From Agromyces sp. NDB4Y10 (lineage in GTDB: Bacteria > Actinomycetota > Actinomycetes > Actinomycetales > Microbacteriaceae): a stretch of 64,000 nt of DNA. The notes under the pieces are model-generated. The model made no database searches. It worked only from the letters and a program-made list of their open reading frames with translations, and was not told the DNA's origin. Shown in pieces: positions 23,853 to 32,981 of the stretch. How positions within the stretch are numbered: position 1 is the first letter of the stretch; every line of letters starts with the position of its first letter. The position numbers were made by a program, and so were the translations under genes. The stretch covers positions 17,656 through 81,655 of the forward strand of contig NZ_LQGY01000050.1 of assembly GCF_001620055.1 (NCBI RefSeq), written 5' to 3'.

Positions 23853-24656
23853 CGGCAGGCTCCCCGGCGACGGGGGCTCCGCCACGTCGCCCGTCAGTCG
23901 CACGGTGAGCGAATCCACGCCGGTGGCGATCGCGTCATCCGCCGCCCATCGGCGCGCGAGCCGCGTGGTGACGGCGTCGAGCTCGGCGCGCGTGAGGCCG
24001 GCCACGAGCCGCAGTCTGACGACCAGCTCGGGGCCACGCAGCCGCGCGTCCGCGTCGCCGGCCAGGAGGTCGACCCCGACCACGGCGAGTTCCCCGGACA
24101 CCGAGCGCTCGAACGCCTCGCGAACGTCCGCCGATTCGAACGGCGGTCGCCACGGCTGCTGCTGCGCGACCGCCCAGACCGCGGGTCGGCGCAGGACGAA
24201 CTCGGTGGGGCTTCCGGGATCGAGCACGACGAGCTCGGTGCCGTCGTCGGCGGCCGCCAGCGCGACGCGCACGCCGTCCGCCGGGACGGGCCGGGCCCCG
24301 GGGTTCCAGCGCGACATCGCCTCGACGGACCCGAACACGGGAAGGACGCGCCGACCGTCGGGGCCCTCGACCGTGACGATCGAGAGCTCCTGGCTCTTGT
24401 CGACCGCATGGCCGTGGGCGCCGACCTCGGTCCCGCCGTCGCCGAGCTCGGCGAGCAGCGGGATCAGCAGGCGCGAGCCGCCGAACGCGGCGACCACGTC
24501 GGCCTGCCCCCCGTCGCCCGAGCGGAAGCGCTCGAGCGCGGCCCCGAGTTCCGGCGGCATCCGCCCGTCATCGCCCGCATGCGGGTTCGACTGGAACGAC
24601 CGGCCGGCCCACGGGCGCCCGGCCGAGTCGGCGGCAGGGTCAGTGGGATGCGACAT
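23850..24656 (-). CDS. SseB-family protein
   Basis: Protein of 268 aa with an SseB N-terminal domain (about 30-150, including [10 protein letters not shown] and [19 protein letters not shown]) and a SseB C-terminal-type region. In enterobacteria SseB-like proteins are associated with serine-sensitivity phenotypes, but in Actinobacteria the role is unknown; the gene next to hisA is a recurring neighbourhood. ATG 24656 ([13 protein letters not shown]) overlaps the hisA 3' end by 17 nt and so is translationally close to it. A longer in-frame reading upstream lies antisense-free inside hisA but is Arg/Ser-rich noise and was rejected. Confidence 0.8.
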   Translation of the reverse strand: MSHPTDPAADSAGRPWAGRSFQSNPHAGDDGRMPPELGAALERFRSGDGGQADVVAAFGGSRLLIPLLAELGDGGTEVGAHGHAVDKSQELSIVTVEGPDGRRVLPVFGSVEAMSRWNPGARPVPADGVRVALAAADDGTELVVLDPGSPTEFVLRRPAVWAVAQQQPWRPPFESADVREAFERSVSGELAVVGVDLLAGDADARLRGPELVVRLRLVAGLTRAELDAVTTRLARRWAADDAIATGVDSLTVRLTGDVAEPPSPGSLP

Positions 24657-25386
24657 CCAGCGCCTCGGGCAGCGTGAACGCGCCCGCGTAGAGGGCCTTG
24701 CCGATGATGGCGCCCTCGAGGCCCTGCGGCACGAGCTGGCGCAGCGCGGCGATGTCGTCGAGGCTCGAGACGCCGCCCGACGCGATGACGGGCCGGCGCG
24801 TGCGCTCCATGATCTGCTGGAGCAGCTCGAGGTTCGGCCCCTGCAGCGTGCCGTCCTTGGTGACATCCGTCACGACGTAGCGCGCCGCGCCCGCCTCCTC
24901 GAGGCGATCCATGACGTGCCAGAGGTCGCCGCCGTCCTTGGTCCAGCCGCGCGCCGCGAGCGTGTGCCCGCGAACGTCGAGGCCGATCGCGATGGCCTCG
25001 CCGTACTGCGCGATGACCGACGCCGCCCACTCCGGGTTCTCGAGGGCGGCCGTGCCGAGGTTGATGCGCTTGGCACCGATCGCGAGCGCGTGCTCGAGCG
25101 ACCGGTCGTCGCGGATGCCGCCCGAGAGCTCGACGTTCACGCCGCGGACCTGCTTGATCACCTTCTTCAGGACCGAGGCGTTCGACCCGCGACCGAACGC
25201 GGCGTCGAGGTCGACGAGGTGGATCCACTCGGCGCCCTGGTCGGCCCAGTCCGCCGCGGCGTCCACGGGGTCGCCGTAGCTGGTCTCGGTGCCCGCCTCG
25301 CCCTGCGTCAGGCGGACCGCCTTGCCCCCTGCCACGTCGACTGCGGGAAGCAGTACCAGGCGGGGGCTCTTGCTGAACTCACTCAT
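24640..25386 (-). CDS. hisA: Phosphoribosyl isomerase HisA (possibly bifunctional PriA)
   Basis: TIM-barrel isomerase of histidine biosynthesis converting ProFAR to PRFAR; in many Actinobacteria the same enzyme (PriA) also does the TrpF step. Catalytic aspartates fall in [15 protein letters not shown] (Asp17) and TDVTKDGT (Asp174); GLDVRG (136-140) and the phosphate-binding SGGIRD and ASGGVSS loops are present. I chose ATG 25386, 6 nt after GAGG, over the adjacent GTG at 25389. It lies 103 nt downstream of hisH, with hisB and hisC further upstream on the same strand. Dual PriA activity is inferred from the phylum, not shown by sequence alone. Confidence 0.94.
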   Translation of the reverse strand: MSEFSKSPRLVLLPAVDVAGGKAVRLTQGEAGTETSYGDPVDAAADWADQGAEWIHLVDLDAAFGRGSNASVLKKVIKQVRGVNVELSGGIRDDRSLEHALAIGAKRINLGTAALENPEWAASVIAQYGEAIAIGLDVRGHTLAARGWTKDGGDLWHVMDRLEEAGAARYVVTDVTKDGTLQGPNLELLQQIMERTRRPVIASGGVSSLDDIAALRQLVPQGLEGAIIGKALYAGAFTLPEALDVASH

Positions 25387-25488
25387 CACTGTCCTCGAAT
25401 CGGATGCCGCGAGAATCGCGACTTCGGCACAGTCACAGCATCCTAGCCCGCTGCGTGCCGGTCATGACGAACCGAAGGCCCACCGCCG

Positions 25489-26127
25489 TCAGGCGAACGA
25501 GCCGATCCAGTTCGCGAGCAGTCGGATGCCGGCATCCGACGACTTCTCGGGATGGAACTGCGTGGCCGACAGCGGGCCGTTCTCGACCGCGGCGAGGAAC
25601 CGCCCGCCGTGCTCGGCCCAGGTCAGCCTCGGCTGCGGGAACGGCGGCATGACGTCGAGGTGCCACTCCTGCGCGGCGTAGGAGTGCACGAAGTAGAAGC
25701 GCTCGCCCTCGAGTCCGCGGAACAGCACGGACCCCTCGTCGGGTCGGACCGTGTTCCACCCCATGTGCGGCAGCACCTCGGAGGGCAGCTCGCGCACGGT
25801 GCCCGGCCATTCGCCGAGCCCCTCGGTGTCGACGCCGCGCTCGACGCCGTGCTCGAACATCACCTGCATGCCCACGCAGATGCCGAGCACCGGGCGACCG
25901 CCGGCGAGGCGCCGGTCGATGAGCTCGTCGCCCCGGACGGCCCGGAGCCCGTCCATCACGGCCGCGAACGCGCCCACGCCGGGCACGAGCAGCCCGTCGG
26001 CCTCCATGACGGCGCGCCGGTCGGCGGTGAGCTGCACCTCCGCACCCGCGCGCTCGAGGGCCTTCGCGGCCGAGTGCACGTTGCCCGAGCCGTAGTCGAG
26101 CACCGCCACGCGAGGGGTGCGGCTCAC
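25489..26127 (-). CDS. hisH: Imidazole glycerol phosphate synthase glutaminase subunit HisH
   Basis: Class-I glutamine amidotransferase that feeds ammonia to HisF in histidine synthesis. The triad is complete: nucleophile Cys84 in LGICVGMQ, His192 and Glu194 in [10 protein letters not shown]-terminal [18 protein letters not shown] (11-28) is the usual HisH opening. At 212 aa it is standard length. ATG 26127 overlaps the hisB stop (ATGA), so the two are translationally coupled. hisF is not in the window. Confidence 0.96.
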   Translation of the reverse strand: MSRTPRVAVLDYGSGNVHSAAKALERAGAEVQLTADRRAVMEADGLLVPGVGAFAAVMDGLRAVRGDELIDRRLAGGRPVLGICVGMQVMFEHGVERGVDTEGLGEWPGTVRELPSEVLPHMGWNTVRPDEGSVLFRGLEGERFYFVHSYAAQEWHLDVMPPFPQPRLTWAEHGGRFLAAVENGPLSATQFHPEKSSDAGIRLLANWIGSFA

Positions 26128-26738
26128 AGCGCGCCCTTCGTCGAGGGGATGCCGCTCACGAGCGGATCGTGCGCCTTGGCCTGCCGGAACGCGCGTGCGA
26201 ACGCCTTGAACTCGGCTTCGGCGATGTGGTGCGGGTCGCGCCCGCCCAGCACCGTCACGTGCACCGTGAGTCCCGCGTTGAACGTGATCGCCTCGAACAC
26301 GTGCCGCACCATCGAGCCGGTGAAGTGCCCGCCGATGAGGTGGAACTCGTACCCGGCCGGCTCGCCCGTGTGCACGAGGTACGGCCGCCCCGAGATGTCG
26401 ACCACGGCCTGGGCGAGCGCCTCGTCGAGCGGGACGAGCGCGTCGCCGTAGCGGGAGATGCCCCGCTTGTCGCCGAGCGCCTGCCGGATCGCGGTGCCGA
26501 GGACGATGGCAACGTCCTCCACGGTGTGGTGCACGTCGATCTCGATGTCGCCCTTCGCGCGCACGGTGAGGTCGGTCAGCGAGTGCTTCGCGAACGCCGT
26601 GAGCAGGTGGTCGTAGAACGGCACGGTGGTCTCGATGTCGCTGCGGCCGGTGCCGTCGAGGTCGATCGAGAGGTCGATGCTCGACTCGCTGGTCTCGCGC
26701 TGCACGCGCGCGGTGCGCGCGGGGCGGTCGGTGGTCAT
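26124..26738 (-). CDS. hisB: Imidazoleglycerol-phosphate dehydratase
   Basis: Manganese enzyme of histidine biosynthesis (IGP to imidazole-acetol phosphate). The two metal-binding repeats are visible: [11 protein letters not shown] (69-78) and [13 protein letters not shown] near residue 175; [14 protein letters not shown] (40-53) completes the site. It is the 204-aa monofunctional form without the phosphatase domain seen in enterobacteria. ATG 26738 has TAGGAT 6 nt upstream, so hisB-hisH may start from their own leaderless promoter in addition to reading from hisC, 44 nt upstream. Confidence 0.96.
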   Translation of the reverse strand: MTTDRPARTARVQRETSESSIDLSIDLDGTGRSDIETTVPFYDHLLTAFAKHSLTDLTVRAKGDIEIDVHHTVEDVAIVLGTAIRQALGDKRGISRYGDALVPLDEALAQAVVDISGRPYLVHTGEPAGYEFHLIGGHFTGSMVRHVFEAITFNAGLTVHVTVLGGRDPHHIAEAEFKAFARAFRQAKAHDPLVSGIPSTKGAL

Positions 26739-26744
26739 GCGGTC

Positions 26745-26750
26745 ATCCTA
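26745..26750 (-). promoter_or_regulatory. -10 element TAGGAT of hisB (leaderless-type)
   Basis: TAGGAT is 6 nt from ATG 26738, in the 44-bp gap after hisC. It implies an internal promoter in the his cluster. Confidence 0.5.
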
Positions 26751-26782
26751 TTCAGGCAGCCCGTGCGATGCCCGGGCGGTGG

Positions 26783-27880
26783 TCAGGGGGTCGAAGCGGA
26801 TGCAGCCGGCGCGAACGCCGCCATCGCCTCGAGGAACGCGGTCGTCTCCGCCTCGGTTCCCGCGGTGACTCGCAGGCAGCCGGGCAGCCCGATCTCGCGG
26901 ATCAGGATGCCGCGCTCGAGCAGCGCCTCGAACACGGCGTGCGGGTCGTCCACGCCGCCGAACAGCACGAAGTTCGCGCCGCTGCGGTACGGCCGGTAGC
27001 CGAGCACCGTGAGTTCGCGGGTGATGCGATCGCGCTGGGCGCGGATCTCGTCGACCATCGCCAGCATCTCGTCGGCGTGGGCGAGCGCGCCGAGGGCGGC
27101 CGCCTGGGTGAGGGCCGACAGGTGGTACGGCAGGCGCACGAGCCGGAGCGCATCGATGACGGCGGGGTCGGCGGCGAGGTAGCCGACGCGGGCCCCGGCG
27201 AACGCGAAGGCCTTGCTCATCGTCCGCGAGACGAGCAGTCGCGGCCGACCGGGCAGCAGGGTCAGCGCGCTCGGCGACCCGGGATCGGCGAACTCCTGGT
27301 AGGCCTCGTCGACGACGACCACGCCGCGCGCCGCGTCGGCGACGGCCTCGATCGTCTCGAGGGTGAGCGGAGTGCCCGTGGGGTTGTTCGGCGAGCAGAG
27401 GAGGACGATGTCGGGGTCGTGGCGCTCGATGGCCGCGACGGCGGTCTCGGGGGTGAGCTCGAAGTCGGCGTCGCGGTCGGCGGTGATCCACCCGGTGCCG
27501 GTGCCCGACGCCAGAAGCCCGTACATCGAATACGTGGGGCCGAAGCCGAGCGCCGTGCGCCCGGGGCCGCCGAACGCCTGCAGGACGTGCTGCAACACCT
27601 CGTTCGACCCGTTCGCCGCCCAGAGCTGCTCGGGCGCGAGGCCGTGGCCGAGGTACTCGGCGAGTGCGACTCGGAGGCGACTGAACTCGCGGTCCGGGTA
27701 GCGGTTGAGTCCGATGATCGCGGCGGCGACCCGGGCGACGATGTCGTGGGCGACGTCCTCCGGGATCGGGTGGGTGTTCTCGTTGACGTTCAGCGCCACG
27801 GGCACGTGCTTCTGCGGCGCACCATACGGGGACTTGCCGCGCAGGTCGTCGCGGATGGGCAGGTCGTCGAGACTCGTCAC
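26783..27880 (-). CDS. hisC: Histidinol-phosphate aminotransferase
   Basis: PLP-dependent class-I/II aminotransferase converting imidazole-acetol phosphate to L-histidinol phosphate. Features in the 365-aa protein: [13 protein letters not shown] near the N-terminus (substrate binding), [11 protein letters not shown] (163-173), [11 protein letters not shown] (187-197) with the PLP Asp, and [17 protein letters not shown] with the Schiff-base Lys223. GTG 27880 is chosen because TAGCAT lies 6 nt upstream. First gene of hisC-hisB-hisH-hisA on this strand. Some actinobacterial relatives also transaminate aromatic amino acids. Confidence 0.95.
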   Translation of the reverse strand: MTSLDDLPIRDDLRGKSPYGAPQKHVPVALNVNENTHPIPEDVAHDIVARVAAAIIGLNRYPDREFSRLRVALAEYLGHGLAPEQLWAANGSNEVLQHVLQAFGGPGRTALGFGPTYSMYGLLASGTGTGWITADRDADFELTPETAVAAIERHDPDIVLLCSPNNPTGTPLTLETIEAVADAARGVVVVDEAYQEFADPGSPSALTLLPGRPRLLVSRTMSKAFAFAGARVGYLAADPAVIDALRLVRLPYHLSALTQAAALGALAHADEMLAMVDEIRAQRDRITRELTVLGYRPYRSGANFVLFGGVDDPHAVFEALLERGILIREIGLPGCLRVTAGTEAETTAFLEAMAAFAPAASASTP

Positions 27881-27886
27881 CGATCA

Positions 27887-27892
27887 ATGCTA
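27887..27892 (-). promoter_or_regulatory. -10 element TAGCAT of hisC (leaderless-type)
   Basis: TAGCAT is separated by 6 nt from GTG 27880. It would start the hisCBHA transcript directly at the GTG. Confidence 0.5.
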
Positions 27893-27948
27893 TCCGCGCG
27901 CCGATCCCGGAATGCCGAGTGCGACCGCGGGTGACGCGGCGCCCGGAT

Positions 27949-28326
27949 TCAGTCGACGACGGGCAGCGCGAGTTCCTGACCGGGCTGGACCACCGCGGTC
28001 GCCAGGCCGTTCAGCCGCATGATCTCGAGGATCACCTCGCGGGGGTCCTCCGACGGGGCGACCGTCTCGGCGATGCCCCAGAGCGTGTCGCCCGCCCCGA
28101 CGACGACCGTCTCGAAGGCCACCGGCGCGACCCCGTCGTCGATGCCCGCGACGGCACCGCCGGAGGACAGCGCCCCGACGAGCACGGCGATGACGATCGG
28201 CACGGCGGCGAGCCCGGTCAGGACGACCCGACCACGACGCGTCAGCCGGAGCCGCGTGCGCACGCCGCATGCGCCGAACGCCGGCACCGACGGACCACCG
28301 GTGGGGCCCATGACCACTGCACTCAT
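27949..28326 (-). CDS. LysM membrane protein divergent from lexA (YneA/ChiZ-like division inhibitor candidate)
   Basis: Small single-pass protein of 125 aa: basic N-terminus, one transmembrane helix (34-56) and an external LysM peptidoglycan-binding domain (71-124, [16 protein letters not shown]). ATG 28326 follows a perfect AGGAGGTG Shine-Dalgarno. In Bacillus (YneA) and M. tuberculosis (Rv2719c/ChiZ), small LysM membrane proteins divergent from lexA are SOS-induced and block division. Here TTGCAG-N17-TATATT lies on a LexA-type inverted repeat, strongly supporting SOS control. Division inhibition is inferred from this context. Confidence 0.85.
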   Translation of the reverse strand: MSAVVMGPTGGPSVPAFGACGVRTRLRLTRRGRVVLTGLAAVPIVIAVLVGALSSGGAVAGIDDGVAPVAFETVVVGAGDTLWGIAETVAPSEDPREVILEIMRLNGLATAVVQPGQELALPVVD

Positions 28327-28393
28327 TCCGCACCTCCTCGGGAGAGCCCGCATCCGGCCCTCGGCCGGGAGGGCCGGATGCGAAGCTGTGTTC

Positions 28394-28424
28394 CGAATAT
28401 ATCTTCGAACATTCGCACCTGCAA
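28394..28424 (-). promoter_or_regulatory. Promoter of LysM gene with overlapping LexA-type box
   Basis: Minus-strand -35 TTGCAG (28419-28424), 17-nt spacer, -10 TATATT (28396-28401). The -10 is embedded in CGAATATATCTTCG (28394-28407), which keeps the CGAA-N6-TTCG frame of the actinobacterial SOS box; CGAACATTCG overlaps it. Confidence 0.65.
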
Positions 28425-28467
28425 GGACCGTGGGTGGGAGTTTCGGCCCCGAATCGCGCGACACACT

Positions 28468-28507
28468 CGAACGGATGTTTGTCGCGAGCGCATCAGGCGG
28501 ATACAGT
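28468..28507 (+). promoter_or_regulatory. lexA promoter and SOS box
   Basis: CGAACGGATGTTTG (28468-28481) matches the CGAAC-N4-GTTCG LexA site with one change. The -35 TTGTCG (28479-28484) overlaps its end, and the -10 TACAGT (28502-28507) follows after 17 nt, so LexA binding would block its own promoter. Confidence 0.7.
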
Positions 28508-28512
28508 TTCGA

Positions 28513-29274
28513 ATGTCCGACGACAGTCGAACACCGACCACCGACATCCGGGCCACGGCGGCCCCGACGAGAGGCCACGACGTGAGCATCGACATCGACC
28601 GGGCACCGGGCGCGAGCGGTCGATCGCGGCGGCGCAAGGGGCTGAGCGCCAAGCAGCTGGCCATCCTCGAGGTCATCCGCGGGTCGGTCGCCGAACGCGG
28701 CTATCCGCCGAGCATGCGCGAGATCGGCGACGCGGTCGGCCTGTCGTCGCTCTCGAGCGTCACGCACCAGCTCAACCAGCTCGAGCTCGCCGGCTACCTG
28801 CGCCGCGACCCCAACCGTCCGCGTGCGCTCGAGATCCTCATCGACGCCCCGGGCACCGAGTCGCGCCAGCCCACGGTCGCCGAGGCGCCGTCGGTCGGCG
28901 ACGCCACGATGGTGCCGCTCGTCGGGCGCATCGCCGCGGGCGTGCCGATCACGGCCGAGCAGCAGGTCGAAGAGGTGTTCCCGCTCCCCCGCCAGCTCGT
29001 CGGCAAGGGTGAGCTGTTCATCCTCAAGGTCGTCGGCGACTCGATGATCGATGCCGCGATCTGCGACGGCGACTGGGTCGTCGTGCGCTCGCAGCCGACG
29101 GCCGAGAACGGCGAGATCGTCGCGGCGATGCTCGACGGCGAGGCGACCGTCAAGGTCTTCCGCCAGCGCGACGGCCACACCTGGCTGCTCCCCCGCAACA
29201 CGGCGTTCGAGCCGATCCTCGGCGATCAGGCCGAGGTGCTCGGCAAGGTCGTGGCGGTCCTGCGGGCGGTCTGA
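28513..29274 (+). CDS. lexA: LexA SOS repressor
   Basis: Repressor-protease controlling the SOS response. N-terminal winged helix (44-105: [20 protein letters not shown] and [18 protein letters not shown]) and a C-terminal S24 peptidase domain. Autocleavage site Ala142-Gly143 in GRIAAGVP, catalytic Ser177 in VGDSMID and Lys214 in ATVKVFR. I favour ATG 28513, which lies 5 nt after a -10 TACAGT (leaderless). An alternative GTG at 28582, with GAGAGG 7 nt upstream, would give 230 aa, closer to the usual length; both keep every domain. It is divergent from the LysM gene, with SOS boxes between them. Confidence 0.95.
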   Translation: MSDDSRTPTTDIRATAAPTRGHDVSIDIDRAPGASGRSRRRKGLSAKQLAILEVIRGSVAERGYPPSMREIGDAVGLSSLSSVTHQLNQLELAGYLRRDPNRPRALEILIDAPGTESRQPTVAEAPSVGDATMVPLVGRIAAGVPITAEQQVEEVFPLPRQLVGKGELFILKVVGDSMIDAAICDGDWVVVRSQPTAENGEIVAAMLDGEATVKVFRQRDGHTWLLPRNTAFEPILGDQAEVLGKVVAVLRAV

Positions 29275-29322
29275 GCTCCGACCCCTCCGACGTCGGTCAC
29301 GGCCCGGCACCGGGCATGGCGA

Positions 29323-29360
29323 GGGGCGGATGCCGCAGCGCGCGCCGCGGCATCCGCCCC
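29323..29360. terminator. Bidirectional terminator between lexA and metE
   Basis: Perfect 14-bp stem (arms 29323-29336 and 29347-29360) with a 10-nt loop between two convergent genes. The arms carry GGATGCC/GGCATCC, the recurring motif of this genome. Confidence 0.75.
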
Positions 29361-29370
29361 GCTGCTCCGC

Positions 29371-31716
29371 TCAGCCGGCGGTCGCGCCGACCGCGACCCC
29401 CTCGCGCACCGCGCGCGTGGCCTCGACGATGTTCGCGAGCGACGCCACCGTCTCGTCGTACCCGCGGGTCTTGAGCCCGCAGTCGGGGTTCACCCACAGG
29501 CGACCGGCCGGCACGCCGTCGACGGCGCGTTCGAGCAGCGAGCGGACCTCCTCGACGCTCGGCACCCGCGGCGAGTGGATGTCGTAGACGCCCGGGCCGA
29601 CGCCGTGGTCGAAGCCGCTCGCGGCGAGGTCGTCGACGACCTCCATGCGGCTGCGCGCCGCCTCGATCGAGGTCACGTCGGCGTCCAGCTCGCGGATCGC
29701 GTCGATGACCACGCCGAACTCGGAGTAGCAGAGGTGGGTGTGCACCTGCGTCGCGGGCGCGGCGCCGCCCGTGGCCAGCCGGAACGAGCCGACCGACCAG
29801 TCGAGGTAGGCGGGCTGGTCGGCGCGCTTCAGCGGGAGCAGCTCCCGCAGGGCCGGCTCGTCGACCTGGATCACGCGGATGCCGGCGGCCTCGAGGTCGG
29901 CGATCTCGTCGCGCAGCGCGAGGGCCACCTGACGCGCGGTGTCGCCGAGCGGCTGGTCGTCGCGGACGAACGACCACGCGAGGATCGTCACGGGACCCGT
30001 GAGCATGCCCTTCACGGGCTTGCCCGACAGCGACTGCGCGTACGCCGACCACTCGACCGTCATGGGCGCCGGACGCGACACGTCGCCCCAGAGGATCGAC
30101 GGGCGCGTGCAGCGCGAGCCGTACGACTGCACCCAACCGTGCTGCGTGACCGCGAAGCCGTCGAGCAGCTCGGCGAAGTACTGCACCATGTCGTTGCGCT
30201 CCGGCTCGCCGTGCACGAGCACGTCGAGGCCGAGGTCCTCCTGCAGGCGGATGACGCGCGCGATCTCCTCGCGCATGAGCTCGCGGTAGGCGGCATCCGT
30301 CAGCTCGCCCTTCACGAGCCGGGCGCGGGCGCGACGGATGTCGGCCGTCTGCGGGAACGATCCGATCGTCGTCGTCGGCAGCGCGGGCAGGTCGAGGTCC
30401 TCCTGCGCGGCGACGCGGGCCTCGTAGGCGGCGCGGGCGAAGGCTCCGGCGTCGAGGGCGGCGAGGCGGTCGCGGACCGCCGGCACGCGCACGCCCGGGG
30501 CGGCGGCGCGGTCGGCGAGGGCGACGGATGCCGCGTCGAGCTCGGCCGCGATCGCCTCGCGGCCCTCGGCGAGGCCGCGCGCGAGCACCGCGACCTGGGC
30601 GACCTTCTGGTCGGCGAACGCGAGCCAGCTCACGAGGCGGGCGTCCAGCGCGGACTCGTCCTCCACGTCGTGCGGCACGTGCAGCAGCGACGTCGACGTC
30701 GACACGGCGACGGAGCCGGAACGCGACCGGAGCGCCTCCGCGCGCTCGAACGCGCGCTCGAGGTCGCCGCGCCAGATGTTGTGGCCGTCGACGACGCCCG
30801 CGACCAGGGCCTTCCCGGCGAGCGCCTCCTCGGTCACCGCGTCGAGCCGGTCCGGCAGGTCGCCGCGGACCAGGTCGAACCCGATCGCCTCGACCGGGGT
30901 CGACGCGAGCGCGGGCAGGGCGTCGTCGAGCGACCCGTACGGAGCGGCGACGAGGATCGCCGGGCGGTCGTCGCGCGCGCCGAGCGCGTCGTAGGCGATC
31001 CCGACCGCCTCGAGGACCCGTTCGCGCGGTTCGTCGAGGCTCTCGCTCACGAGGGCGGGCTCGTCGAGCTGCACCCACTCGGCACCCGCGCGGGCGAGCT
31101 CGTCGAGGAGCCGCTCGTACACGGGCACCAGGTCGGCCAGGCGATCGATGGGGCGGAAGCCCTCGGGCGCGTCATCCGCCGCCTTGGCCAGGAGCAGGAA
31201 GGTCACCGGGCCGACGAGCACCGGCCGGGTCGCGAAGCCGCCCTCGCGGGCCTCGCGGACCGGCGCCACGAGCGCCTCCACGTGGGGCGCGAACGCCGTG
31301 TCGGGGCCGATCTCGGGCACGAGGTAGTGGTAGTTCGAGTCGAACCACTTCGTCATCTCGAGTGGCGCGTCGGCGCCCTCGCCGCGCGCGACGGTGAAGT
31401 AGCCGGCGAGGTCGAGGCGCCCGTCGGCGTCGAGCAGCCGGTGGAAGCGCGCGGGGATCGCGCCGACCGCGACCGCGGCGTCGAGCACCTGGTCGTAGTA
31501 CGAGAAGCTCTCGGGGATCGCCGAGTCGGTGCGGCCGAGGCCGAGCGCGGCGAGTCGCTCGCGCGTGGCGGCGCGGAGCCCGGCGGCGGTGCGCTCGAGC
31601 TCGTCGGCGTCGATGCGGCCGGCCCAGAACGCCTCGACGGCGTGCTTGAGCTCGCGGCGCCGCCCGATGCGGGGGTAGCCGAGGATGGTTCCGGCGGGGA
31701 AGGCGGGTGCGGTCAT
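29371..31716 (-). CDS. metE: Cobalamin-independent methionine synthase
   Basis: Zinc enzyme transferring methyl from 5-methyltetrahydropteroyl-polyglutamate to homocysteine, last step of methionine synthesis. Two-barrel protein of 781 aa, standard length. The C-terminal barrel has the zinc site: HTHLCYSEF around residue 660 and NPDCGLKTR around residue 745, with [10 protein letters not shown] opening the barrel. The N-terminal barrel begins [25 protein letters not shown] 31716 overlaps the metF stop (ATGA), so MetF, which makes its methyl donor, is made in the same operon. No cobalamin riboswitch was recognised upstream of metF. Confidence 0.97.
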   Translation of the reverse strand: MTAPAFPAGTILGYPRIGRRRELKHAVEAFWAGRIDADELERTAAGLRAATRERLAALGLGRTDSAIPESFSYYDQVLDAAVAVGAIPARFHRLLDADGRLDLAGYFTVARGEGADAPLEMTKWFDSNYHYLVPEIGPDTAFAPHVEALVAPVREAREGGFATRPVLVGPVTFLLLAKAADDAPEGFRPIDRLADLVPVYERLLDELARAGAEWVQLDEPALVSESLDEPRERVLEAVGIAYDALGARDDRPAILVAAPYGSLDDALPALASTPVEAIGFDLVRGDLPDRLDAVTEEALAGKALVAGVVDGHNIWRGDLERAFERAEALRSRSGSVAVSTSTSLLHVPHDVEDESALDARLVSWLAFADQKVAQVAVLARGLAEGREAIAAELDAASVALADRAAAPGVRVPAVRDRLAALDAGAFARAAYEARVAAQEDLDLPALPTTTIGSFPQTADIRRARARLVKGELTDAAYRELMREEIARVIRLQEDLGLDVLVHGEPERNDMVQYFAELLDGFAVTQHGWVQSYGSRCTRPSILWGDVSRPAPMTVEWSAYAQSLSGKPVKGMLTGPVTILAWSFVRDDQPLGDTARQVALALRDEIADLEAAGIRVIQVDEPALRELLPLKRADQPAYLDWSVGSFRLATGGAAPATQVHTHLCYSEFGVVIDAIRELDADVTSIEAARSRMEVVDDLAASGFDHGVGPGVYDIHSPRVPSVEEVRSLLERAVDGVPAGRLWVNPDCGLKTRGYDETVASLANIVEATRAVREGVAVGATAG

Positions 31717-32699
31717 CGTTCTCTCGTGTTCCTCTCGGTGCCCGCGTGGGCGGGGGTTCGGATGCCGAGCCGGTCCAGGACGGCGAGCACGGCCTCGTGG
31801 CGGTTGAAGGTGTACAGGTGCAGACCGGGTGCGCCGCCGTCGAGGACCTCGCGGGCGAGGTCGGCGGCGAAGTCGACCCCGAGGTCGAACAGCGCGTCGG
31901 CGTCGGGCTCGATCTCGAGCGGGATCGCGAGCTCGCTCGGCGCGGGCACGCCCGTGAGCTCCTGCAGGCGGGACAGCCGTCCCGGCGTGGTGACGGGCAT
32001 GATGCCCGGCAGGATCGGGATGGTCACGCCGCCGGCGCGGGCGCGCTCGACGAAGCCGAAGTAGTCGTCGGCGTGCCAGAACAGCTGGGTGATCGCGAGG
32101 TTGGCGCCCGCGACCTCCTTGGCGAGGAGCACGTCGACGTCCTGCCCGATCCCGCGCGATCGCGGGTGCCCGGTCGGGAACGCCGCGACGGCGACCCGCT
32201 CCGGACGCGGGCGGTCGAGGATGCGGGTCGCCCCGGGGATCCCGGGGATCCCGACCTGACCGAACGGCTCACGCTCCTCCTGCACCCGGTGGATGAGCTG
32301 CACGAGCTCGGCCGCGCTCCGCAGGTCGCCGAGACCCGTGTCCGGTCCGGCGCCCGCGGGCGGGTCGCCCCGCAGCGCGAGGAAGCTCGTCACCCCGGCA
32401 TCGAGGAACTCGCGCACGAGCCGGTTCGCCTCGGCGTGGCTCGAGCCGACGCACGTGAGGTGCGCCATCGGCTCGACGTCGGTGTGCTCGAGCATGTACC
32501 GCAGCACCGTGAGCGACCGGTCGCGGGACGACCCGCCGGCTCCGAACGTCACGGAGATGAACACCGGGTCGACCTCGGCGAGCCGGTCGATGGTGCGGCC
32601 GAGCGCGAGCGCGGCGGCGTCGGTCCGCGGCGGGAACAGCTCGAACGAGATCGGCGGCCGAGGCCGACGGTCGCCGTCGTCGGGTCCGGTTCCGGTCAT
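31713..32699 (-). CDS. metF: 5,10-methylenetetrahydrofolate reductase
   Basis: FAD-dependent reductase supplying 5-methyl-THF to MetE. The 328-aa TIM-barrel protein has [12 protein letters not shown] near the N-terminus (catalytic Glu), [20 protein letters not shown] and ALRGDPPAG, all standard for the family. ATG 32699 has GGAG 5 nt upstream; the longer in-frame start at 32768 lacks a ribosome-binding site and adds non-conserved sequence. Upstream lies a 282-bp gap to hflX, which holds the hflX terminator at 32932-32968; I see no clear promoter or riboswitch there apart from a weak TATCGT at 32853. Confidence 0.95.
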   Translation of the reverse strand: MTGTGPDDGDRRPRPPISFELFPPRTDAAALALGRTIDRLAEVDPVFISVTFGAGGSSRDRSLTVLRYMLEHTDVEPMAHLTCVGSSHAEANRLVREFLDAGVTSFLALRGDPPAGAGPDTGLGDLRSAAELVQLIHRVQEEREPFGQVGIPGIPGATRILDRPRPERVAVAAFPTGHPRSRGIGQDVDVLLAKEVAGANLAITQLFWHADDYFGFVERARAGGVTIPILPGIMPVTTPGRLSRLQELTGVPAPSELAIPLEIEPDADALFDLGVDFAADLAREVLDGGAPGLHLYTFNRHEAVLAVLDRLGIRTPAHAGTERNTRER

Positions 32700-32931
32700 G
32701 GTGCTCCAGGTGACGGATGCCGCACCGGTCGGTCGAAGCACGGCACGCCGCGCCCGACCGGCCGTCACGGCGGGTGGGTCTCGCGGGCGGGTGCCGGGCT
32801 CGGCGGTCGCTCCAGGCGGGCGGCATCCGGCCGCTCGCCACGATCTGGTGCGACGATACGCCCGGCACGCGGCATCCGCCCGGGTTGTTACGACGCGTGA
32901 CCGATCGGCCCCGCATCGCCGCCGACACGAC

Positions 32932-32968
32932 GACGGCCCGGTCGACGCGATGGTCGAACCGGGCCGTC
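32932..32968 (-). terminator. Hairpin terminator downstream of hflX
   Basis: Imperfect long inverted repeat (arms from 32932 and to 32968; 11 bp GC-rich base, then CGAC/GTCG with one bulged base, 6-nt loop), 14 nt past the hflX stop. No U-run. Confidence 0.7.
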
Positions 32969-32981
32969 GGGTGAGCGGATG

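Noticed and set aside
32700..32981. Possible SAM or cobalamin riboswitch before metF-metE
   Set aside because: No recognisable conserved core (for example the B12-box) and no stable multi-stem fold other than the hflX terminator.
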